A DNA stretch of 64,000 nucleotides from the NCBI RefSeq assembly GCF_964199755.1, contig NC_133907.1:7507001-7571000 (forward strand). The letters run 5' to 3'. Numbering within the stretch: position 1 is the first letter of the stretch; each line of letters begins with the position of its first letter. The notes under the pieces are model-generated. The model saw nothing but the letters and a program-made list of their open reading frames with translations. It searched no databases and was not told the DNA's origin. This DNA comes from Larus michahellis (taxonomy: Eukaryota; Chordata; Aves; Charadriiformes; Laridae). The translations under genes were made by a program, and so were the position numbers. Positions 26,401-40,210 of the stretch are shown here, piece by piece.

Positions 26401-29400
26401 CCGTCTGCAGCTCAAGCAAAGACGAGAGTATGTATTTCTTACAGTTTGTATGCCTTTTCCTGTACTGCCTTTCCCTTGCGTTTGCCCTTGGAAGAGCTAA
26501 CGCGTGCCAGAGCGAGGAGCTGGGCTGTGGTCTGGGCTGCAGTCGAGGGTGTTCGTCACCGCAGAGGACGTACAGGGGACACTGGGCTGGTTTCAAGCTC
26601 TTAGATACCACATACCTAAACTATATACCTCTCTCCCCGAGTTTCGTCAATAAGGGTAGGAGAAGTATTGTGATTTTCAATATGCATTTTAATATACATT
26701 TTAAACATGCATTAACCATAATGGGAATTTAGATTTGAAAGGACTCATTCTACAGCCAATATACATAAATATTGAAGCCAACATAATTTGAAAAGTGTCG
26801 GTATCACATACTGACATATTGCATCATTTAGTCCCCGTGCGAAGGCGTACTACTGATGTACATAATGTATATTCTACTGATGTACGCTGCACATACATAT
26901 TTGCTGTGCTTCAGCCATTTACCTCCAATCAGCTCTCCTGCCAGCCTCAGCATTGCCACCAGCAAGAACAGTTCTTTGTACTATCCTTCCATTTTATATT
27001 TTAAAATTCAGTTTCACAGTTATAAACTGTTGTCTCACATTAGTTAGAAATAATCTGCTTTTCTTCTTCGGTTCCAACATGGCTTTTTTTTTTTTATTTT
27101 TCATTTCCTGTTTACAGTCACAACCTTAACATCTACTTAAACACAGATACATCCTGCTACCAAGAATAATTGAAGTAGCTGATGATTTTAGGTACTCAGC
27201 AATTTACTGATTCGGAGAGCACAGTATCTCAGCATACCTTCTGCTTGGATCTCACGGTCTCACTGCAGAGCAAAGAGAGCTAGGAGTATTTGATCTAGCA
27301 AGCACATGTTTTATTAAATTATTGGCATTCTGCAGATTTCCATGGGGCTGCGATGGCTTACATTGCTTATCATTTCCTTTGGCTAAATTGCCTCATTCCA
27401 TGTTTGACCATGTACAAAAACAAAGTGCATACTACGTTTACACCAGAGACCGGCAGCATTTTAATTCAAAGATATTAAATATCCTGCGTGGTATTTACAA
27501 ACTCTTATTCCATATTTTTTAGTTAATGAATTGATTAATTCAGTATTAATTTATGTATTAATATTAACCAGGAAATTTCAGTTATTAGAATGATATGAAG
27601 AATGTCTTTCATACTCCAAAAAAATCTCAAATTTTTAGATTTTTTTTGCTTGCTTTGTTGGGGTGTTTTTTGCAAGGACTTCATAATACAAAATAGGTAT
27701 GAGGGATAGGTCGCACCTGGAGGAGGCTTAAATGTAGGTATATGATATAGGAACACATAGACAACATAAACAGGCACTCAACATGCATGAACTAAGTTAT
27801 ACTGCTGAGGAGCCTGGGAGAGGGAACGCCCAGGGCACCCTCACTCCCTGCCTGGTGTGCCAGTACTGGGGGCTGTGTGCCGCTTCCCTCGGAGCCCTGA
27901 GAAGAGGAGGAGAGGCTGCATCCACAACCCAGCAGCTCCCGCACTGCCCAGGGCTCTCTCTTCCCTCTTCGGTCTGTAAAACGACTCCTTAGTCCGACAA
28001 AAAGACGTTTTATTTTTGTAATGATCATTCTTTCCCTACAGAGGTTGAAACAGCCCAAGATGCACGACTTCGTGGGGCAGCGTTCAGAAACCAGCTTTGC
28101 CTTCTGCATTTCTACTCCGCTGTCCCAGATGTGGCATCCCGACACCTGGGAGGAGCACTGGGAGCAATCTCTACACATGCTCACAACCTACTCGGAGATG
28201 ACGTCCTCACTCAAATGCCCAGTCATGAGATTTTTCACATTTTGGTATAAAATATGTAGTTACGAATGGGCTACGGGTGCTCCCGGTTCGCTGTAGGCAG
28301 CACACAGTTCAGCTGAGAAGAGGATCCGGGCCAGGTTGCAGGCTGCCCTGCTCTACAGGGACACACACAATCGGATTTTAATAGCAGGGAAACTGGCAAC
28401 AAACCCTGTTGTTCAGGGCATCACCAGCAGGATGTTTTCATTTACTTTTACAGAAAAGAATGTAACCCCAAGAAGAAATCGGCACCCGTGTTTCCATGGC
28501 TTTCAAAAGGTGAGGCTCTTGGCTTTTCTCATTTCATTTCCCTGATGCTCTCAGCTGCCTGAACTCAATCTTCATACCCGAGCCAAAGCACTAACGTTGC
28601 TCTTTTCTTGCTATGCAATTAGACATACATAGGCAGCATTTCAAAGACTTCATGGAAGTGTATGCCTTTCTATTTCCTTAAGAAATGGCATAGACACTTG
28701 CACATGCTCTTCTGTTAATTGTATGCCCTACTCAACAGCTGTTGCCCAGCCAAAAGCTGTGGGCACCCGGCAGCTGCGCAGGTTTGCAGTTTCACCGTCA
28801 TGATCTGCTTGGAGGATTTGTTCTACTGCACATGCTCTGTTTCTGAACATTAGGGTGTGTTTTTTTGAAAACACTAGGCCTTCCTACATCTAAACAATAA
28901 AGCAAACCCAAGAATCAGGTAACACCTGAAAATGTAGAAAAAATAAAATGGATGAAATCTGGGTTTGAAGTAATAGATACGAGTTGCCACAATGATCTCA
29001 TGAGAAAGAGAGTTTGGGAGAAGTCAGGTTTGTGTGTGGCATTTACACTGACAAATGCCACGACATCGATGTTGGCACATGGGCTGTTCATTTGCCCACC
29101 TGGAGCCCTGTGTTATGGTGGTTATTCTGTCTTCAGCACCCACGGTTCCTCATTCACCTCCTGCGCGCCATGGAGCTTCGGCCTGCCTCTGAGAGAGAGA
29201 CGGTCAAGGTGCTCACGCTCCTCCTCTTTTGGCTGAGGAACATCACTTTCAAGAGCAAAGACCAGGTGCTGAGGTGTTGCCAGGTCGCTCTCAGCCTGGG
29301 GCGGTTGGGCAGGACAGACTGCAGAAAGGCCACCGGCGCCACTCTGCGGCACAGCGATGTCCCCTGCAGCCCTCGAGGCTTTCAGAGCAGGTGGCACCTG

Positions 29401-32400
29401 GAGGGGATGTGGCAGCCTTCTCCTTGGGAAGCACCGGCCCAGAAGCAGCCCTTTCTCCAGGGCTGGATTCTTTTCAGAGAGGGCGATCCCAGCTTGTAAA
29501 ACCCACCTGAAATCAACTGTATAGGATTTTCTCAGTGCCAATTCTATTTCTTCAAAATAATGAACAAAAATGTAAAAAACCAGATGTCTGCACAGTTCAT
29601 TCAGGGAAGAAAATACAGTATATTCCTGTCTCCCCTGCATCAGGTGCAGACAATTAAAGACTCTCATCAGGAATGGCCCAAATACCAATAGAGCCAGAGA
29701 CGTTTTATCGTTTTATATACAGCGCTGCTTCGGCTGACAGCTCGGAATTTCCGTAGGGTGCTTCCCTGATGGAATGAATCCTATCTTCGATCTATACTGC
29801 GAGGGGAGGAAATGGATATTTAAGTTATTGGTGTGTTGCTGTGGACTTTTATGCTTGCCACTACTAAAACAATACGAGAAACCCAACGTTCTCTTTTCTG
29901 TGGCTTTCGGTGCCCGCGTTAAGGCAGCACGGCTAATTCTCTGCGACTTAGACCCTGCCACCACAATCTGCGTAACGGTCTTATCATAGGCCCAGGCAAT
30001 TGGGAGTGGTCCTGAGCAAGCCTGACGCGGAAGATGTTTGTTTGTGACGGACTTGTGCAAAGTCACAACTGAGCAAGTGCACTGGAGAAGCCTCTGCCAG
30101 CGATTCCGATCACCAGGAGGTCACACTGCATTTTAAATGGTTAAATGATTGCAAAATGTATGCGTGTTGGGGAAGGGGGGATAAAACACACCCATTAAAT
30201 CGCAGCCTTTCAACATATGATGTCGCAGCAAGTCACAGCCTATTAGAGGGATCAGAAGATAAATGTTTGCTGTGGGCTGGTGAAAAAAGCCAGGAAGAAA
30301 ATAAAGCTTTCCACCCTGTGTGTAAATTGTAAAAGATGACTTCTTGTGTTGCCTTGCTTCTGCCAAAGAAAAAATTCTTTGCTAACTAAGAGAAATACAG
30401 CAGAAGACAAATATCACAAAAACTGAGGCAGCAACTGAGGCTTTCCACCAGAGAATGTCAGTTATTTCCAAACGCAACTGTGTTTTGTTTCGGTTTCATG
30501 GCATACAGTCTGCAGACCGGGGCTTTGCTTTAATCCAAGAGAGTTCATGCAAACCCCGGGCAGAAGGTTCGCAGCTCAGGCTCCGGTTTCAAACATTACA
30601 GAGACAAGAAACTGTTGTTTAAGAAAGGGGGGATTTGAGCTCTGAGGTAAAATTAATGAAGTCTCCTGTGTAAACCAGTGTGTGTTACTCAAGCAGTACT
30701 GGGAAGAGGCTAAAGTTTCACTCAAAATTCCCAAGATGCCAGGAACCAGCGGGAGCGCTGCCGCAGCACAGCACCTGCGTCGGTGCCTTGGGAACTTGGA
30801 CTTTTTTTGATATCATGAACTTTTGCACATTTCCATATAAAAGATATATCTGGCATAACTGGCGTGTTACAACAGAGCGCTCTCTTTTTCTTCTCACGCA
30901 TCAGATTAAAAGACGCATCGCAGGAATTCCACATTTCTGTCATGTCTTTGCTGTGTCCCGCTTTCCACAGAAGAGCGGCAGCCGTAATTCTGCCCGCCCG
31001 GCAGACACTGGCAAAGGCAATGGGAGCACTCTGGGCTCAAAAGAAAATGGTTGTTAAGTAAAGCAACAGGAAAACTCCCTTTCTTGCGGTAGCCGGCAGC
31101 CACTCCAGCATGGTATCTCTCTTCATTCCTTAAATCGCCTTCTGGAGAAGGGGTAAGCGAGGCTGAACAAATAGTTTAACAGAAACAACAGGGAGCAGCT
31201 TCCCAGGGACACGTGTCCTGCGAGCCAGTCGTCAGGTGGGAGCTCACAGCCCCTACCTTTGCCTACACGGATCTCTTGGGTGTCCAGTCGAAGGTGAATT
31301 CCTATCTCAGCCCTTCCCTCCACAGAAAACCTCTGCTCTTCATGAAGTTTGCAGGAAGCTGATGATCTCTGAAACCACGACCAGGGTGTAAACGCAAACG
31401 CAGATTACAGTCAGTGTGTTTGAACGGCGAGGTGCTCTGTTCTGACAAACCTTTTATTTGGGTATAAAAGAGGCCCGAGATCTGTTTAAAACATGTCTTC
31501 TAAGTTGGGAGTCAGTCAGATGTGTCCTTAGAAGCTGGCTTCTGGAGCCTTTGCTGCGTAACCTAGTATGAGGGTTTGCTGGAGGCATGTATTAATGGCT
31601 TTAAAATGAACTTGCAGCAAACGGTGCCTTGGGAGCACCCCTTCAGCCTATACTTCAGAAACATTTTGAAATTAAATATAGTGAAACAGACAGCTAGAAA
31701 AATAGACCATATTAATACTAATAAAAACCCTAATAGACAACAGACTGCAGGGCCATTAAAATTCTAGTCATGGCTGGGAGAGCAGACTGCAAACTTTGGA
31801 GACAACAATGGAGAAAAAGCAACTAACAGCAATTTTGAGGAGAATCTGACGTGATTGGAAGAACATCAGCCGGTTCTGCCTTGGTTGTTGTTAACAGACT
31901 CTGTTGTGACCCCCTGGACAGCAGAAATATAACATAATGAAAGACAAGGCATATAAATCAGCAATCAACTCTTTCTTCTTCTCGACACATCAGTAACAGC
32001 TAAATGAAATGAGGATCTGGGATGCTCCCCTGAGCTAGTTCTGCACCGCTCAAATTGCACCCTAATCTGCTGTATTTATAATGCAAGCAACTTCAATGGC
32101 TTAGGTTCTTTGAAATTCAGTGTAATTTTGTAAAACAAAGTAATTATGAAGCTGGTACTTTCTAAAGGGCTATTAAGGCCACAGCTTACTACAGGGACAA
32201 AAGCGTCTGATTCCATGGAAGTTCGAATCTCTGGATCGGTATCAGTACATCATAAATACTTTTTTCCTTCATTCTGACGGTGGACACCAACACGTTGCTT
32301 TGTGATCTAAAAATCTATTTCAACACAAGGTAATTATCACTGTGTTCTGTAGCAAATGCATCTGGCATGGGAAAAAACGGGAAGGAATGATGAACGTTGC

Positions 32401-35400
32401 AATATTTTAGGTGGAAATAGCCATCCTGATACCCTTGTGTGTTTTTTACCTCATTATACACTTCAGATACCTCCATAGGTGTTCATTACGTACTCAGCTG
32501 ATTGATCACCAAAGGACAGCTTAAAAAGGCATTTCAGCAGGACCCTGCCAGGTGCCAATAAGAGACAAAGAAAATAAAATCTAGCTAGAACTTCTGATTC
32601 TTGAATATAATATGGTTTGTGAAAATTGACAGCACACGGTGGGAAAACAAGTGATATTGCAATAATGCAGCTGGGAAACTCCGCTAAGTATCATCAGGGT
32701 AAGACAAACAACCTTTTTGCTTTTGTTCACTCAGAGGTAACCAATTAATTCTTTATTTTAAGGGAAGCAGTACAAGTTGCCAGTCTAGCTCATGTTTTTA
32801 ACAGATGTGTGTCATTGCACACTGGCCAGCTGCCCGCCTCTGAGACCGACTCGTTCTCTGGGAAGTTCCCGCTTTGCCAGAGAGGGCTAGAAACTCAGTT
32901 CTGACAGGTGATTATAAAATCAGACAATTCTTACTGCTCTTGGACTTGGCACTCTTCAGAATGTGTGGAGAGACCCCTTTCTGCGACTTTTCACTGGAAA
33001 AAATTGGTGTGTTAAGTTCCATATGAAGGGAGGGCATGAAGGAGAGGAAGGAGTGCTCTCCCACCGCTGCTGAAGCCACAGCAGGCTGGTGAGATGCCTG
33101 TTGTTGGGTACCAGCTCCCATTTCCATCCTCACCTGCCTCAGGGCAATGACTTTCCCAAGGAAGCGAGCTAGCCAAGAGCTGGGAATTGCAAGGCAAGGG
33201 AGTGCCTTTTTCAGGGTCTGATCTGCTAGCATTCAAACTTTGCTTTGCAACCCAGGATGACAGCGCTCCCTCCGTATGGCAGACGCTGAAAGGAAAGTGG
33301 GAGTTCACCGAAAAATCCTGAAGGTCAGACACTGCCAGTGCTGGCACACCTGGCGATCGAGATAGCCGTTTAAATGTTAGTGCTATGTGGTTCGCCTTCT
33401 TTTATCCTATTTCTCTTTACCCTAATCAGAGTATGGCACTTAGACAATAAAGTACTTCCAGCTCCAGCTGATGATTCCCTTTTTGAGGGCATCAGGAGAG
33501 TTATAAAGGAAATGTTCCCTCACAAAAAGAACCAAAACAAGGAGAGTTCAAATGTGTTGCAATGTCAAAAAGTATGTTCTGCTTCATTCAGCAGCAAGAG
33601 AGCTCACAGTTGCCTGTGCAGGAAAGCCAGCGCAATTATCTGTTCGAGTAACTCTCCAAATTCTTTGACTCAGGCTTTCCACAAAGGAAAAATAAAAAGC
33701 ATGTAAATCTGATAACAAACTGCTACTTCTGGAAGGAGAGGGGCTCTTTAATTCCCATCAAGACGTTTTTACTGAACCACTGTGAAAACGCACCTTGGTG
33801 TACTGTGCCAGAGACAACATTATGTGGGATCTTTGACAAGAAACTGCTCATCGACTTGTACAGAAGCTGCAAAACTGATGAAAAATAAAATGCAAGAAAA
33901 TAAATTGTAAAAGGATGATGGTTCAGGCCTTCTTGCAGTTAAAACAAACCCCATCCTGCTAAATGCTTCCTTCCTGATGACATTCATTAGAAAGTGCTTT
34001 GGGTCAGGTTATTCTCTGTAGTGAGGAGGGAATCAAGGAGATGTCACAGTTCAGGAAGATGGAAAAGGACCGGTGCAATCTGCAGAAAATTGTATGGACA
34101 ACAGGGACAGGGTCTAAACTTCTGACACACTGCCCGTGCATTTCGGCTCCTGGCTTTCCCTCCCAGCAACTGTCTACTGGTTTGCATGGTATTTCCCTGC
34201 TCACAGAAGCAGCAGCCAGATTTCCTACGCCACACACATTTGTTCCGCAAAACAGTGCTGGATCCAACTTTGGGCAAGCCAAAAGTTGATTTAACCTGCA
34301 GCTGCTTCCCATAACTCCAAGCAGTCAAAGAGCAGAGGTCACACATAGGTGGTAGGTACCGACAGATGCATCCAAAGGATCCATATGGCATCTTTGCTGG
34401 AGAACCACCGCAGCAGTAGCTACCAAAACAAAAAAGCTTGCCTGTATTTTACTAAAATAAAACAACTTGTCTCCAGCTTCTCATATTGCTTTAAGTACAA
34501 GTTTCAGTCCTTGATTACATCCAGCTTTCTTAGATGTATTTTGAAGGATTTCTGACCTGTCTATTTTTGTCTTCTTTCTCATTTGCAATGGGCCTGGATG
34601 AACTATTGCTCCTGGGAACAGAAGTACCATCCCAGCTCAACTCTGGAAATCAATACAATTAGAAGATGCTATAAATCTATTTTTCCCTGAAAAGTGGGGG
34701 TTGTGTTTTGAGTTTTAAATTGGCAAAACCTTCCCACAATTTGTAAAGCAGGTGAAACCACATCTGCTACTACCTTCTGCAGTACCAGGGTTTGTATTCT
34801 TGACTCATGGGGTAAAAAAATGAACACGCATCAAAAGCAGGAGGAGCACTCACAGCCTTTCATGGATAATGGTGCCACTGGTCTTGATTCTTCTATTAAA
34901 GCAAAAAAAGCTAGCATTATTCTTCAGAATCCCCTAATCATAATCAAACAAATTAACTAGCACAGAAACATAATCAAATAATATACAAAGATTTGTTACC
35001 AGCCTATTAGTAGGGTCAGACAGATTAAAAATAGCACTGTGAGCCTTCCTCTCCTAGATTTTCCTTCTTTATTTCTACCGGGCTCAGATTTCTTGACTCA
35101 TTTTATCTGTTACAGACCCAATGTTCGCACTGACATTAGCAGTGACAGCCAGTAATAATGCCACTGTCATTCGACGCTGACTTCCTGCAATCCCAAGAGT
35201 CCTAATAAACGGTTGCCTGATCCAAGCCCAGCAATATCAACGGAGAGGATTCCTGCCGCCTTCCGTGGCTCAGTTGTTCACTTTCCCAGTTTAAGGCTGA
35301 ATTACGAGGTGACTATTGCAAAAAACACAAACATCACCTGGGCTTGCTCAAATGTCAGCTTATATTTTGGGCTGCGTAGCTCAAGGAGGGAGCCTGGAGG

Positions 35401-37848
35401 AACCCTGACACTGAAGGCCACCTTTTCTTATATAATCTGCTATATGCTCTTATTTAAATAATGGCTCCTCAGGAAAACAACATGCTGTCACAGGAGATTC
35501 CGCAGGGGAAAGAAGACACACAAAAGAGAAAAACAATCTTCTGCAAATGCATCTACTTAAGGGGTTCTTAATACCTGTTTTCTTACCGGTAACAAGTTTT
35601 CGAGCCAAACTCTCCCCACCTGACATGAAGAAGCCTTTGTCAACATCAAACAGCACAAGCCTAACTGGTTAGAAGTTAATGAACAAGTTTGGCATGGATA
35701 AAGTGGAACTTCAAAAAAAAAAAAAAATCAAAACTTGAGTAAAAGTCAAATCCAAAGTGCTCTTGATTCTGAACCAGATGTAAAGATTTTCAGCATCAAA
35801 ATCTGCCCATGACTTTTCACGCCTTCCTTCCCTTTGTTTCACTTACGATTCAGGCAGGGCTTCACACCACAACTCCGTGATCTTCACAAGCCAGCATAGC
35901 TTGGCACTGATGCCGAAATTCTCCCCTCTGTTTGCTCCTGCCTCTGCTTTGCCCCTCGCGGTGCCAGCAGCCCCAGAGTGAAGATAACCTGGGAACTAAC
36001 TCAAGTTAAACAGACCTCACAAAAAGCCCTACCCAAACAAAACATTCCCCAAACCCAAGCGCAGTTTTAAGCAGATCTGTTTTGGGCTGGCAGAGAACTA
36101 ACTCCCGCTGTGCCAGAACAAAGATCTGAAGACAGAGATCTAAATCAAGGGACAGCCCATTTTTTCCCTTTTTCCGGCACCCAAACGAATATGGTTTTGA
36201 AATGTTATATTCTTATATCCTGCAGCATATCAGCATCTTAGCCTGATTACAATGGAAAGCTGAGCTTTAGGTACCTGGGCTGCCCTAGGGGAAGAACTTT
36301 CATCCGGTTCAGCTGGCTCCAGATCAGGCACTGGTGGGCAAGTGGTGGCTTTCGATGTCAAAAATCACAGTTCTTCAGTAAACCTTATTTCTGGTCTTAA
36401 AAACACTGACTGAAATAGAACATAACATCTGGGTCCGTGTAAACCCATATGGGTGGTTTTTTAGGTATATAGTCACCAGTTCTAAGGATCAGGCCCACGT
36501 TAACAGCTGTATTTATTTTTCTTGCTACCCGGAGAGTTGAACAGATATACACGTATGCATGAGTCTGAAGAGAAAATATATTCTTACACGTAGTGAACTG
36601 TACAGTGTCAACCTGTGCACCTGGTTCTGCTACAAATGAAGACACACTTCGACAAAGACCACTGAGCAAGTAAAGAAATAAAACAAAAGCAATCAGAAAG
36701 CATCAAATCTTCCAAGATAATTAAACTCTAATTAAGCATTCTGTTCTCACTTTGAACCATAGATCACACAATTTAAGCAATTTTCCACACGGATTTGACA
36801 ATCATGTGTGGCAAAGGAAAAGCAACTTTCAATTGATTTTGTTTCACTCTGTAAGCAAGTAAATTGAATAATACATGGGATAAACAAATGCTAGAAATAA
36901 CAGGACACCACCACCCCCACCCCCGCCAAACAAAGCTAAATGAAATTTTTATTTTATATATTGCTGTTCTAGGTGGACCCTGGCCTCGGATCAATCCTTA
37001 TTGGCTCATTGGAAAAGGTCAGCAAAGGTCTGACACAGAAACATTTTTTCTTGCAAATATTTGCTACCTTTCTGGAGTAGAGAAAAGGCTAGGCTGTGCT
37101 AGAGACCCACCATGGCCTTCAGGAAGGAAAATGACTCAACCCCTCTTAAAACTATGCATTCCACTTTTACGCTGGTTTGATACTGAAAATGCCTTTGGTA
37201 AAAACTCCAAATGTCTCAAGAAGAAAGGGAAGAAAATAGTAAGAATGTGCTGCAGTGAGCCTAGGTCAAAGCATGTCACTTGACAGTAGTCCTAGTAAAG
37301 CATCTCTGCCTGGGTATTGCACCACATCAATCTTCTTTCCCAACCACAGGAATGCCGCTTGTGTCTTAGAGAGACCACCCATGAGTGCGAGTCCAGCCCA
37401 TTCCCCACTAATGGATGCCTTTGGATAAAAGAGAGGAAGATATCTTTTTCTCAAGCATTTCCACTGAAAGTCTGTATCCAAAGAGGAATCAGGTGCCTCC
37501 GTGCCTTTCCAGCCCCACGTCAATGACCACTAGTCCTTTCTTGGGAAGGATCAGCCTCTGCCGGGATCCTTTTGACTTGTGTTGTGAGCTGCGGGGTTCG
37601 TACAAGAGAGCCAAAACCTGAAGGCTGTGAGCAGTGATGGACCACGGCATGATGGACCGAGCCAGGCGAGTTACTGCAGCTCCTCTCCACAAGGCAGGGC
37701 TGTGCGACGTCTTCCTTTCTGTGGGCTGCGATGGTTGCAAGGTGCTGTGGCGTCTGGAGAGACCACAGACTTGGGGTTTCTGATCCACCTCTTCCTTTGG
37801 CTCAAGAAAGGATGCCATTTTGCTGGGGCTTTATGTGGACATCACTCC
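23454..37848. other. Intergenic sequence, no gene recognised
   Basis: 14 kb without a supported gene or long repeat. Base composition alternates between A/T-rich stretches (24600-24790, 26640-27120, 27480-27660) and GC/CpG-richer patches (24230-24540, 25980-26580, 27800-28000, 29040-29500, 30720-31320). The GC-rich patches account for the longer random frames. A C-rich run lies at 36906-36927. Some patches may be regulatory. Confidence 0.65.
29014..29688. other. Overlapping open frames in a GC-rich patch (unassigned)
   Basis: A 161-codon plus frame (29014-29499) overlaps a 188-codon minus frame (29122-29688), the longest in the window. Neither product shows a domain, signal peptide, repeats or similarity I recognise. 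Opposed long frames are expected by chance where GC content suppresses stop codons. I list it only as the largest unexplained coding potential outside DOK5. Confidence 0.15.
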
Positions 37849-38045
37849 ATCATAGAATCATAGAATCTTCATGGTTGGAAGGGACCTTTGAGATCATCGA
37901 GTCCAACCATACACACACAAAAAAACCCTACAGTCTCTGCCACTAGAGCGTGCCCTGAAGTGCCAAATCTACACGTTTCTTAAATACCCCCAGGGATGGT
38001 GACTCAACCCCCTCCCTGGGCAGGGAATTCCAGTATCTGAATACA
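37849..38045 (-). mobile_element. CR1 LINE 3' fragment
   Basis: The plus strand begins atcatagaatcatagaatc, the reverse complement of the CR1 terminal 8-bp units. It continues atggttggaagggacctttg and gatcatcgagtccaacca, then agggatggtgactcaaccc and cctgggcagg. Similarity fades after about 38045, giving a strongly truncated copy of about 200 bp. Confidence 0.93.
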
Positions 38046-39939
38046 TAGAGTTCCTCTAAGCCTACTCCCAACACATTTAAAAGGCACGTGAAAGCCAGGC
38101 CTTCTCTTCATTTTGAGATAACTACATGAGGAGAAGGACAGGTCACTCAAGGGCACCAAGGGGACACCAGAGCAGAGCTCCTGAGCAGATCTAGCTGGGA
38201 CAGGTCCCTCCAACTCTTTATCTTTCACAGCTGGCACAGAAGCTACAAAATCTAATTTCACTACCTTTTCCCTTCCTACACTGCAGAACAGCATTTAGGT
38301 GTTTCATTTATGCTAAATGCAGGTACACTTTCATTTTACTAAATGTGCCAAAAATAGAGATCATACATCATTAATACTGTCTGGCTTTCAGCTGAGTCAT
38401 TACACATTTATGGAGAAATAAGTATTTATGCAACTATTTACTTCAGTTTTATGGACAATATATTCCAGAAGGATGCGTTGCCTTCAGCACAAAGGGTTTT
38501 CTATATCATTTGGTCTGTATACAGTTTATCTCATTATGTAAAATTAAGCACTCTGTGTTCAGTCAAAAAGATACAATAAATTATATTAGCAAGTTAATTT
38601 CTCTTATTCATTTCTCGTAGTCATTTTGTAATGTCTTCTATCCAGTGATCTCAAAATGCAGGCAGTATTTGATTAGAAGCTATAATTTCATACAAGCATG
38701 ATTTCATATACTACACATCAACAGTGCGTCCACCTCTGTGGTGGAGTATGCTAGATTTTTTAAGTTCACAGCAGAATATAAAAGTATAGGACAGGAGGTT
38801 AGGCAAAGTCAACCTAGAAAATTGAGAGACAAAATTCAGGCAGTTGCCGGAGTTTAAGTGTGGCTAGGGTGCAATTCTCTTAAAAAAAAAAAAAAATACC
38901 AAAAGCATCTTAATGAGCACAGGTAATTACAGTCTCATTTTTATGTGTCCTTTAAAACATAATCTGCCCGATAGGACCAGAGGTCTTCTTCACGCTATTT
39001 TATGTGGTCCTTCCTGTATTGTTTCTGAAAATGGCAGGACTGTTACTACACATTTATCCTGCGGGCTCCTGCCTGCGGACATGACATTCCCATCTTTAAG
39101 ACGTGGAAAATCAAGTGAGAATCCCAGGTTGGATTGGTAACAGAGCCTGAGCCAAAAAATGAGCCCATCTAGACACTGCCAGTTTCCTCACCTGCGGATA
39201 TAAAACCCTTCCCTTAGGTTGTGACCTGCGGCAGAAACGCAAGGGCAGGATAAATCATCCGCACCCTCCATTTCCTCTTGGCTCAGAAGGACGCTGCTCC
39301 TTTTGCTAGGAGATGGCTTTCTGGAAGCTTTAGAGATGACCCACTGCAATTGGGTGACTGTGACCTAACATTTGGAAGCTGGAATAATTTAATAATTTAA
39401 TAAAAAACCTCAAGCAAACAAATGAACCCCCTTCCTTCAGGCAAGCCCCAGGGCCTGCCTCTCTCCATCACCCGGACAGGACGGCTGTGGCCGTGCTGCA
39501 CGGTGCCAGCTCGGACACCTTTGGCGGGATGTGGCGGGAGCTGAAGGCAGAGGGTCAGGGCTCATTCACAGGCTTTGGTTTCTCGAATTGACGTAAGAGG
39601 CAGGAGAAATCTGTGCAAATCCAGTTGTTCACCAGCTGCATCTACCATCCCTCCTTTCCCTGTGCAAAACCCGCTCGCTCAGCAGCAACGGTGGGCTCAG
39701 GCTGCTGCCCCCTCAATCTGCTTCACATGGTGCAAAAATGGCACCAGTATTGCACAGGAAAACATTTTTTCCTACACGTTTATTGCTCGTACAAAGAGAA
39801 CCTATAGTTCTCCAAAACATTTACACTTTTATCGCGTTTCTTTAAGGTTTAGACATAGACATCCCTTTTAGAATAACCCAAATGTTTCACTTTGTTTGCA
39901 CTGAAACACAAGCAAGGGAAGAGATGGGAGCGTGTAGGC

Positions 39940-40210
39940 TTGATACGGAAGAAATGACGGAACGCGCCACAAGACAGATAAAGAAGAAAAAAAAAGAAAA
40001 AAAAAGGCACGAGATATTTTGACGTTATTAGCTATAAGCCCAGTTTAGTGGGAGATGAGAGCCGAGCAGGCAGCGATAAGGTAAATAAGCCGGAGCCCTC
40101 CGTCCCTTTCCCATGGCAAGGCTGGCACCCGGTGGCCGAGGCAGAGATCGCGCCACCGCTTCAAGCGACTTCCAGCATCCGCGGGGCACCGGGGAGACAC
40201 AGACAGGCAC
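39940..40210. promoter_or_regulatory. CpG cluster in the gene desert
   Basis: About 13 CpGs fall between 40060 and 40200 (for example gatcgcgccaccgc, tccgcggggcaccgg), with more at 39957-39968 (acggaacgcgcc). It is interrupted by an A/G low-complexity run. It may be a distal regulatory CpG island or an unannotated non-coding RNA promoter. No transcript structure is visible. Confidence 0.3.

Noticed and set aside
32150..32235. tRNA gene or tRNA-derived SINE suggested by agttcgaatct
   Set aside because: The B-box-like match has no A box at the right distance and no cloverleaf could be drawn.
37489..37818. 109-codon minus frame beside the CR1 at 37849
   Set aside because: Composition-driven, with no CR1 or other protein similarity.
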